Of a stretch of DNA of 17,152 bases, positions 10,678-17,152 are shown one piece after another. Numbering within the stretch: the stretch's first letter is position 1; each line of letters starts with the position of its first letter. Made by a program: the position numbers and the translations under genes. The DNA comes from Podila epigama. Taxonomy: Eukaryota; Mortierellomycota; Mortierellomycetes; Mortierellales; Mortierellaceae. The stretch is from NCBI GenBank assembly GCA_015679605.1, contig JAAAVE010000524.1, positions 392-17,543 of the forward strand, read 5' to 3'. Under the pieces are notes generated by a model that did not search any database, was not told the origin of the DNA, and saw nothing but the letters and a program-made list of their open reading frames with translations.

Positions 10678-10683
10678 ACGCGT
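10678..10683 (+). promoter_or_regulatory. MluI cell-cycle box (MCB), proximal
   Basis: ACGCGT inside the 8-nt palindrome AACGCGTT, about 113-118 nt before the RFC start codon. Together with the distal copy this gives two MCBs within 120 nt, a typical arrangement for S-phase genes. Confidence 0.65.
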
Positions 10684-10795
10684 TTCTCAACTTTTCACAC
10701 TTTGTTCTTCCATCCATTCGTTCATCCATTTGGTCCATACGTCCATACGTCCATTCATTTAATATACACACACACATCGACTACATTCTTAAGCC

Positions 10796-12818
10796 ATGGC
10801 TCTCTGGGTGGACAAGCATCGACCCAACAACCTTGACAAGCTTGACTATCATGCTGATCTCTCACAGCACCTGAAAAAGCTGGTAATGACCATGTCATTG
10901 GAAAATATGGAATTTTTGCATCAACAATTGCAAAATTCTTTTCTTTTTCTTACTTTTTTCCTTTTCTCATTCTGGGCAAAAAAATATATGTATAGTGTGC
11001 ATCAGGCGATTTCCCACATATGCTCGTGTATGGGCCACCAGGTGCTGGTAAAAAGACTCGAGTGGTTGCTATTCTACGAGAACTGTTTGGTCCTGGTTCA
11101 GAAAAGGTAAACAATTTTACCTTTTTTTTTGGTCTATCCACGAGGCAGTTTAACCCTGGTTTTTGCTCAAACTCACACCTTGTTTTGTTTTTCACGGATG
11201 GATGACATTAGATCAAAATTGACCAACGCATCTTTGAGACGCCTTCAAAAAGAAAATTGGAACTGAATATTGTGTCGAGCAACTATCACCTGGAAGTCAA
11301 CCCAAGGTACAAAAAAAAAATCATCGGAGAAATCATCGCAGTTGAGAAGCAGGGGTGACTTATCTGTGGCAAATATTTTTTATTTCTGGTCCCTCTAACG
11401 CTTGTCGCTACATGCCTTGGTGTGAAATGATACGTTTTTATTTAGTGATGTCGGGAACTATGACCGAGTTGTTATCCAGGACCTTCTCAAGGAAGTGGCT
11501 CAGACGCAGCAAGTGGATGCATCAGCACAGAAGAGATTCAAAGGTACTATACAGCAACTACGCCACATGGGATATCAAGGAGTCTGTCTCAAGGGTGTAG
11601 TCATGTCATTTGAGATACTCATTCATGAACATACATTTCTCTCGTGTACAAATAGTCGTTGTTATTCATGAGGCAGACCTATTGACACGAGATGCACAAG
11701 CAGGATTGCGTCGAACAATGGAGAAATACATGGGAAACCTGCGCATCATTATGTGCTGTAATACGACGAGTAAGATCATTGGACCTATTCAAAGTCGTTG
11801 CTTGTTGGTCAGGATTGGAGCACCTACTGTACCAGAGATTTGCAAGGTGCTTCACAAGGTCGTCAAGAAGGAATACTGTGCACCCCTCCCAGATTCACTA
11901 GCAGTGCGTTTGGCAGAAGAGTCGGGCAGGAATCTTAGGAGGGCACTTCTCATGCTCGAAACTGCAAAAGTTCAATGGTATGCCTGGATTTGATGTGATT
12001 ATCGTGCCGTTTGACATGTGCGCAAAGGTTTTCGTTGTTACTTGTTGTATACTATGCAGAAGGAGCTTCTTTCTGCTAACAAGTATCCTGTGTTCTTGCT
12101 ATAGCCACCCATTCAAGGATGACCAACCTATCCCACATATGGACTGGGAAGATTTCATTACGCTGACAGTCAACCAAATTCTTAAGGCACAGAACCCTGA
12201 ATCGCAAGTTTCTTTTCTTTTTCTTGTCTTGCAAACATCATGCACCACCGATGCAAGTTTCCACCCTTGTTTATTTTTCTCTTTTCTAATCCTTACTATT
12301 GATGCCTGTACGTCATGCCGATGATAGATTGCTTGATGTAAGAGGACGACTGTACGAGCTTATTAACCACTGCATTGACCCAGCTACCATTATCAAGGTT
12401 CGTGTCATGTTCATTTTCACTCACCCTTATGTGTCCCAGACTGCACCTCAAATACCAAGTGGACAATATCTTTCATGGATTATAACATGGAAATGAAATG
12501 TGTAACTCTCGAAATACGAATATAGACAATGTCGAAGCAATTGGTAGACAAAGTGCCCGACAACGATCTCAAGATGCGCTTTATTCAGGAGGCGGCCTTT
12601 TACGAACATCGTCTGCGGGTCGGACAAAAGGCTATTTTCCACTTGGAGGCCTTTGTAGCCAAGATCATGAGCATCTACAAGAGGTATGTGAGAATCCAAG
12701 CCCTTTTTATTAATGCAGTGGCATAACGGGTGTGTCTTGGTGTTTCAATCGTGGTTGTCATTTCATATCTAACAAGACTTCATTTCTTTAATTATATAGG
12801 CATTTAATGTCTCTGTAA
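10796..12818 (+). CDS. RFC5: Replication factor C small subunit (yeast Rfc5 / human RFC3 type)
   Basis: Clamp-loader subunit that helps load PCNA at primer-template junctions in the nucleus. Nine exons: 10796-10882, 10996-11106, 11212-11306, 11446-11543, 11656-11977, 12105-12203, 12328-12397, 12526-12683, 12800-12818; joined they give 352 aa, close to human RFC3 (356) and yeast Rfc5 (354). The start LWVDKHRP is the family signature. Walker [10 protein letters not shown] is at 42-50; the Walker B position reads HEAD (135-138), degenerate as in this subunit; the Arg-finger motif SRC is at 177-179; the C-terminal collar has YEHRL and HLEAFVAK. Introns are 105-139 nt. Intron 6 (12204-12327) must use a GC donor (GCAAGT), since no GT site keeps the frame and the family's length. 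The ATG has a good context (GCCATGG). Human RFC3 is the ortholog, so names differ between species. Confidence 0.96.
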
Positions 12819-12845
12819 CGGTCCGACATGTCTAGTCAAGCTTGT

Positions 12846-12851
12846 AATAAA
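12846..12851 (+). terminator. Probable polyadenylation signal of the RFC gene
   Basis: AATAAA 28 nt after the TAA stop (12816-12818). It lies directly beside the left end of the TIR element and overlaps the ATAAATAAT string that recurs on the element's other side. Confidence 0.5.
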
Positions 12852-12860
12852 TAATGAGTC

Positions 12861-13033
12861 AACAGAAAAATGTGTGTACACACATAAAACACACCAAACC
12901 AAAACACACATTTACACACATTTTTCGGGATGTGCGTTACCCTTTATGTATTCGAAAAACACACATACAAACATGAGACATGTCCAAAAACACACATATT
13001 TCTCCCCCGCACAAAACCCGTGTAAATAAATCG
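12861..13033 (+). repeat. Left terminal inverted repeat of the TIR element
   Basis: Begins AACAGAAAAATGTGTGTACA and ends GTGTAAATAAATCG; the reverse complement of 13338-13530 matches over its whole length with a few gaps. It holds about ten extra bases (CAAACCAAAA region near 12894-12903) and lacks about 30 nt present in the right arm. An AATAAA on the + strand lies at 13025-13030. Confidence 0.85.
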
Positions 13034-13039
13034 CAGACA

Positions 13040-13303
13040 TCAGTGGTCTACTCTTCGTGACGATTTGTCTGTCCAGGCAGGACCCAAGCGTCGATGAAGT
13101 TCTCTGAGCACAGTTCTGCGCCTTTCCCGCTGCTTTGCAACCTTGGAATGTTCGCCATTATCGTCGTCACCGACAGGATTGGAGGATGCCACTATAAGGG
13201 ACCTTGCTCGGATCAGGTTCTCATTATTCATGAACCTAATGCAGTCTTCTGTAGGATGATAGAACGTCTCTGTTGTCCAACCCTTGACCTTGAACGAAAG
13301 CGT
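13040..13303 (-). pseudogene. Open frame inside the TIR element, possible coding relic
   Basis: The minus strand stays open for 87 codons, from just after a TAG (13304-13306) to a TGA at 13040-13042. The only ATG gives 63 aa. The part before the ATG (including KGWTTETFYHPTEDCIRF) and after it (basic stretch KQRERRRTVLRELHRRLGP) looks less like random sequence than other frames nearby, and it fills almost exactly the unique centre of the element. It may be a relic of a transposase or of a captured host exon. I recognise no domain. Confidence 0.25.
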
Positions 13304-13337
13304 CTAATTATCAAGTGAAGGATGGAATGGAGACCTT

Positions 13338-13530
13338 CGATTTATTTACACGGGTTTTGTGCGGGGGGAGAAATATGTTTGTTTTTTGAATGCATATTGG
13401 GAAATACAAATCCCGAAAAATGTGTGTCTCATGTGTGTATGTGTGTTTTTCGAATACATAAAGGGTAACGCACATCCCGAAAAATGTGTGTAAATGTGTG
13501 TTTTATGTGTGTACACACATATTTCATGTT
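13338..13530 (-). repeat. Right terminal inverted repeat of the TIR element
   Basis: Reverse-complement partner of the left arm. Read on the minus strand it contains two diverged copies of a roughly 50-nt module (ACACATTTTTCGGGAT... ending in AAAAAACAAACAT or AAAAACACACAT), of which the left arm keeps one whole copy and a remnant. A minus-strand AATAAA occupies 13341-13346. Confidence 0.85.
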
Positions 13531-13659
13531 ATAAATAATTAGGATAACGCTGGTAAAAATTTGTTTCCTACCACGATATCCATGGTATCAATAACTGCAC
13601 ATACATACATACACCCACCCACCCTTGGCTCCTCCCCTCGACCTGTTACAAGGACATGT

Positions 13660-15777
13660 CTATTTCAAGTCATGGCGATTCACGACGTCTTGGATCACTT
13701 TCCATCCGTTGATGTTGTACCACTTGCGGCGAACAATGATCTGGACGTGTGCTTCATGAGCGATAAAGACACCAATCTTTGTCCATGTCATCCCAGTGTG
13801 GTAGCCATCCGAGACTATCTGTGCAAATTCCTCGCGCGTCTTTGGTTTTGTTGAAGACTTTGATGGCAATATGCTGGAGGAGCGCGTCACCGTTGAATTG
13901 CGAGACGAGGTGGATACACTGGACGGACGAGACACCTTGCTTGGGGTTGTATCTCCTGTTGACGGTTGTGTCGACGAACTACCAACTTCATTGGCTGTTT
14001 CCGATGTTTCTATGGTCTCTTTGGTCTCACAACCTGCCTCTTTGGGTTCCACATGGCTCACAACTACGATCGGCGAAGGATTCTCTTCTGACAACGCCTC
14101 CAGGAACTGTTTTTTGGCGGGGACTTTTGGGAACATGAGTGCCCAGGTACTGGATACGGCGGATACGTAAAAGTTTTTTCGTGGATGGGTCGATGGTCCC
14201 TCGGGCGAAAAAAAATGCTCTAGGTCAAAAGTCGGGATACCCATCATGGTCGAGGTCTGGAATCGGACAGCCATGTCGTTTTCAATGTTGGCGTACGAAG
14301 TTCGGTGCTGGAAAAGTTTGAGGGCCTCGTTCGAGACGGAGCCAGGACGCGCCATCGTGACCAGTAAAGGTTCTGGATCAGTGTCGAGAGAACATAATGG
14401 TAATGGCAATAATGCTTCCTTCAGGACTGGTGCTGACGCCTCTGATCCGTCATCCTGATGGGCTTGTTCATTCTTGGCAGTGAGCACAGTGCCCTTGTTG
14501 ATATCCGAGCGGTCCTTCAGGGACAAGTCTCTACCAGTCTGTCCAATGACGCCCAAAGAGAGCGCGTAGCCAAGGACCCAGGGGTGCTCAAAGCCAACAC
14601 CGAGGAGAGGTGTAGCGATGGTGACAAAGTGAACAGGTTGGATCTGTCTAAAAAAGTCACCTCCCGTCTTTTCGTGAATGTATCCAAGCGCATAAATGTT
14701 GATCAAGCCTCCAAGGGAATGGCCCATGACCGAGATTTTGCTGAACCGGCGTGGGAATGCCATTGTTGCCTTAGCAGCGGTTGCGGTCGTGGTTGAAGCA
14801 GATGGATCGCTGTCCTTGTCCTTGTCTTTGTCTTTGTCCTTGTCCTTGTCCTTATCCTTTGTGTCATGGTGACAAGTCGTATTGCCGTGCAACACATGCC
14901 TCTGTGCCTTTGCTTTTACATATGCGCTCGATGCAAACAATTTCTTGCCTCGTTCTGTATCGCAATATCCTGTAAACTGAAGGATATCATGCGCGACCCT
15001 CTGGCCTGCTACCTGAATTCCTTCCTCAGTGCCTGCGTGATTTGTATCTGTGAGAAGGACGGTTGTTGTACCGTGAGGTCCGTTGTGGAGTTCAATCTGC
15101 TCTTTCAGGTACAGCATATCGAGCCAACTGCCGTGGATTCCATGTGTCAATACGACCAGATGCTGGTCCTGAGGGTTTGATTTGGTGCTCGACGTTGCTG
15201 TCGTTCCCTCTGGAGGAAAGATGGCGCCGCAGATGGCGGCAGTGTCTTTATATCGGTATGCAATGATGTCTGAGTAGAGTAACTGTGGCTCCTGGTTATC
15301 CTGTGGCGATGCAATGTCATCATGCCCATCTTTGATGCCATGGTAGTCGCTTTCTTCTCCGAGTTGAGCGTAGATCTCGACCTTGACATTGATCCAGTTG
15401 GGTTGCAACACCATCTCGGACATGACTTCAAGCTCCCACACATTCTCGCCAGGATCGTCTGGCCCATCATGCTCAACTGGACTATGCTTCACTAGTGCCT
15501 CGAGATTTGACACTTGCGCACATCCAACTGTAGGGACAAGCTCTGGCACTACAGGAGTCTTTTCCGGGTTCCTGACCAAGGCCACGCCAATCTTCCATGG
15601 GCCAGAACCAGGTGTGATATTACGATAAATAGGTGACGTGTTTCGTACACGGAACAAAAGAGATTTGACTTTTGATGCATGCAGAGGCTTGAGGGTGATT
15701 CGATAGCGGACGATGCCACCGATGGAAAGCGAGGTGCTGTGCAGGAATACAAGTAATGGTGGTGGCAGTTTGGGCAT
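13660..15777 (-). CDS. DUF676 / Rog1-type putative lipase or serine esterase
   Basis: Single-exon gene, 705 aa, start ATG at 15777. Family role: alpha/beta-hydrolase acting on acyl-lipids; yeast Rog1 is a monoacylglycerol lipase. The N-terminal 180 residues form the beta-rich domain typical of Rog1 relatives. The hydrolase begins at VVLTHGIHGSWLDM (208-221). The nucleophile elbow GHSLGG is at 352-357 (Ser354). NDMAVRFQTS near 500-509 fits the acid position (Asp501). The end, AHVQIIVRRKW at 676-686, fits the catalytic His (His677), with the family's closing GWxVI at 691-695. Oddities: a (Lys-Asp)8 microsatellite at 307-322 just before the elbow, and a Ser/Thr-rich linker at 585-645 before the His strand. 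No signal peptide; TMs are not obvious. Convergent with the RFC gene. The exact substrate is not inferable. Confidence 0.92.
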   Translation of the reverse strand: MPKLPPPLLVFLHSTSLSIGGIVRYRITLKPLHASKVKSLLFRVRNTSPIYRNITPGSGPWKIGVALVRNPEKTPVVPELVPTVGCAQVSNLEALVKHSPVEHDGPDDPGENVWELEVMSEMVLQPNWINVKVEIYAQLGEESDYHGIKDGHDDIASPQDNQEPQLLYSDIIAYRYKDTAAICGAIFPPEGTTATSSTKSNPQDQHLVVLTHGIHGSWLDMLYLKEQIELHNGPHGTTTVLLTDTNHAGTEEGIQVAGQRVAHDILQFTGYCDTERGKKLFASSAYVKAKAQRHVLHGNTTCHHDTKDKDKDKDKDKDKDKDSDPSASTTTATAAKATMAFPRRFSKISVMGHSLGGLINIYALGYIHEKTGGDFFRQIQPVHFVTIATPLLGVGFEHPWVLGYALSLGVIGQTGRDLSLKDRSDINKGTVLTAKNEQAHQDDGSEASAPVLKEALLPLPLCSLDTDPEPLLVTMARPGSVSNEALKLFQHRTSYANIENDMAVRFQTSTMMGIPTFDLEHFFSPEGPSTHPRKNFYVSAVSSTWALMFPKVPAKKQFLEALSEENPSPIVVVSHVEPKEAGCETKETIETSETANEVGSSSTQPSTGDTTPSKVSRPSSVSTSSRNSTVTRSSSILPSKSSTKPKTREEFAQIVSDGYHTGMTWTKIGVFIAHEAHVQIIVRRKWYNINGWKVIQDVVNRHDLK
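14812..14859 (-). repeat. Coding hexanucleotide microsatellite, (AAGGAC)n, giving (Lys-Asp)8
   Basis: Eight tandem Lys-Asp codon pairs inside the lipase gene, read AAG/AAA GAC/GAT on the minus strand. Units of six bases keep the frame when copy number changes. Confidence 0.9.
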
Positions 15778-16565
15778 TTTTGATAATTATGATGATGGGA
15801 TTAGATAAGGTGGAGGAAGGATTGTTCCTGTTGATGTCTTGAATGTGAAAAAATGTTGCATGAACGAACGACGCGATTCCAAGAAAAGCATGAACAACAA
15901 ACGAACACTTTTTTTCGGATCAAGTTTAGCCGAGTCTTGTGACCACCTCCCTCGATCGAGCAAGTCTATAGACGCGTTCACAGACACGTTGGAAAATAAC
16001 GGTCTCTCTGGTGACAGTCATCCGCCAAGGTCTGTCTATGGTTCATTTTTCAAGAACATTTGCCCCCATTGTGCGGCAGGCATGGAGGGTGGTCAGGGTC
16101 TATGCCAGTTGTGATAAAGGGCCCCGCTCGAATGGATTGAACTGGCGATGGGCAAGCATGTGAAAGAATGGGTCAAATTCATGCGACTATTTCTGTAAAA
16201 GCTTTGAAAAAAAGGGTGGGTGAATAGTGCGGATATGAAACGAAAGAAAAAAAAGTGCATATCATGCCTCATGGCCATGGTGAATGCTCTGTCTTCTCAC
16301 AATGCATCTCATCACTCTCGGATAATAATAGTCCATCATCAAGTTTGATGTCCACGTCGACGCATTCTTTCTTTTTCACACTTTCAACGTTCTTTCTTCT
16401 TTTTCTCTATCCTATTTTTTGCCCCGTATCTTTATTCTCATAACAGTTATACCCTACCCTTTCATCCACTATCAAAGCAATCACACTGTACGCACTGCCA
16501 ACCATAGGCAGGTGCCACCTTTGTAATAGGCAGCACACATCAGTCGCACAACAACCCTGCTGAAG
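15778..16565. promoter_or_regulatory. Divergent intergenic spacer between the lipase and the right-end gene
   Basis: The lipase is read leftward and the next gene rightward, so this 788-nt spacer should hold both promoters. I see a GATAAG at 15805-15810, some TCTTTTTCTCT-type pyrimidine tracts near 16368-16420, and no clear TATA box. The open frame at 15839-16114 (+) has no recognisable domain and is not called. Confidence 0.5.
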
Positions 16566-17128
16566 ATGGTAAGATTGATAGATATTCGGGTGAACAAACG
16601 AAATGCCTTCAATAAATACTCATTGGTCCATAATACCTGTATATAGCACAAGAGCAATAAGAGGGTGGTCGTCAATCCTCTGGTCAGCAGTGTCAACGGA
16701 CTGTAGCCAGAGGGGACCACATGGCTGAAGGATGACGAGTAATTTTTTATTTTATTTTATTTTATTTTTGTTCGCCTCTTGCACTTGCATTCGAACCTTT
16801 ACTTGTCATTTTTTCATTTTGATTCACCATTTTATTTTTGTTGTTATCCTCACAATTAGTGTTGCCCTGGCCTGTGTGGTGGACCTAGACCGCCCGACTG
16901 TCGAGGATTACTTCTCAGAGGAGTTCCTCCAGTCGGCACACAATCTGTGTGTGGCGGAATGGATCCCAGCGCCCCCCCTGGTCTCAACGAGATCTTGGAC
17001 CGGCTCGCGGTAACTTTTGCCGAGAGCAAAGGGGATCTTGATGCAGTGCTAGCCCAGATCGAAACGGGTGTCGCAACCGCGCAGAGGGGCAGCCAGGAGT
17101 ATGGCCTCCAGAACGCTCTCCAAGTCAT
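16566..17128 (+). CDS. 5' part of an unrecognised gene, cut by the window end; apparent frame break
   Basis: Proposed exons: start codon at 16566-16568 (followed at once by a GTAAGA donor), 16707-16738, and 16860-17128 (followed by GTAAGT). The introns are 138 and 121 nt, like those of the RFC gene, and all phases fit. The protein starts MPEGTTWLKDDDVALACVV and stays coding-like up to a C7 run at 16972-16978; that frame then stops at 17011-17013. A second frame, open from ATG 16959, carries a helical segment (GLNEILDRL to GLQNALQV) up to the last donor. One extra C in the run would join the two. Either the assembly lost one C, or translation really starts at 16959 (context GGAATGG) and the upstream frame is an overlapping uORF. 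The product is not recognised. Confidence 0.55.
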
Positions 17129-17152
17129 GTAAGTTTACCTACTTCCTACTTT

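Larger units (their letters stand above)
10303..10795. other. Intergenic spacer: 3' end of the secreted-protein gene and RFC promoter
   Basis: The left part carries the probable polyadenylation signal of the secreted-protein gene. The right part holds two ACGCGT boxes, an E2F-like site and a CCAT/CATC-rich, TCCATACGTCCATACG-containing tract (about 10710-10760) that leads to the RFC start codon. No coding sequence is seen. Confidence 0.65.
12856..13530. mobile_element. Non-autonomous TIR DNA transposon (MITE-like, possibly Mutator-like)
   Basis: Two long inverted arms (12861-13033 and 13338-13530) enclose about 300 nt of non-repetitive DNA. The string ATAAATAAT flanks both sides (12847-12855 and 13531-13539) and could be a 9-bp target-site duplication, though five bases (12856-12860) on the left are unmatched in the arm and AT-rich chance matches are possible. 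Long TIRs with 9-bp duplications are typical of Mutator-like elements; that assignment is inference. No transposase domain is seen. The element lies between the convergent RFC and lipase genes. Confidence 0.75.

Noticed and set aside
11544-11655. Apparent second start for the RFC core, since an uninterrupted frame runs from about 11610 to 11993.
   Set aside because: The family alignment continues smoothly from exon 4 ([12 protein letters not shown]) into exon 5 across a normal 112-nt intron, and the frame's end is intron 5.
13094-13318. 74-codon + strand frame within the TIR element.
   Set aside because: It overlaps the longer minus-strand frame, shows no domain, and runs without stop only over the same short unique core.
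15839-16114. 91-codon + strand frame with a CPHC motif in the divergent spacer.
   Set aside because: No second metal-binding pair, no domain, and unremarkable codon use; it lies where promoters are expected.

Overview
The window reads as nuclear DNA of a filamentous fungus. Spliceosomal introns are short (about 105-232 nt) with GT-AG borders, leaders are pyrimidine- and CAA-rich, homopolymer and microsatellite tracts are frequent, and three proteins fit fungi: a Rog1-like DUF676 lipase, a clamp-loader subunit closest to yeast Rfc5/human RFC3, and a secreted Ser/Thr/Pro-rich protein. An early-diverging (Mucoromycota/Mortierella-like) fungus is my inference from the overall style; nothing in the window proves the clade.

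Layout, left to right. Positions 1-4234 hold no gene I can support: T-rich DNA with microsatellites that grades into the promoter and leader of the first gene. At 4235-7745 (+) lies a large, mostly disordered Ser-rich protein with one long hydrophobic segment; a small first intron best explains its start. At 8640-10302 (+) lies a two-exon gene for a secreted protein with a signal peptide, polyQ, a Cys domain and a repeated Trp/Phe/Asp motif on Gly- and Ser/Thr/Pro-rich spacers. At 10796-12818 (+) lies a nine-exon replication factor C subunit whose exons I could join completely (352 aa), including one GC-AG intron, with two MluI cell-cycle boxes and an E2F-like site upstream. At 12856-13530 a TIR transposable element (about 170-190 nt inverted arms) sits between the RFC gene and the convergent DUF676 lipase gene (15777-13660, -). 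After a divergent spacer, the 5' part of another gene starts near 16566 (+) and runs off the right end; its reading frame appears broken at a run of seven C.

The genes do not form an operon or pathway. The clamp loader is housekeeping DNA replication, the lipase is probable lipid metabolism, and the secreted repeat protein is probably surface or extracellular. Points most worth a second look are the cell-cycle-type promoter of the RFC gene, the aromatic-repeat secreted protein, the TIR element that may supply polyadenylation signals to both convergent genes, and the frame break in the last gene.
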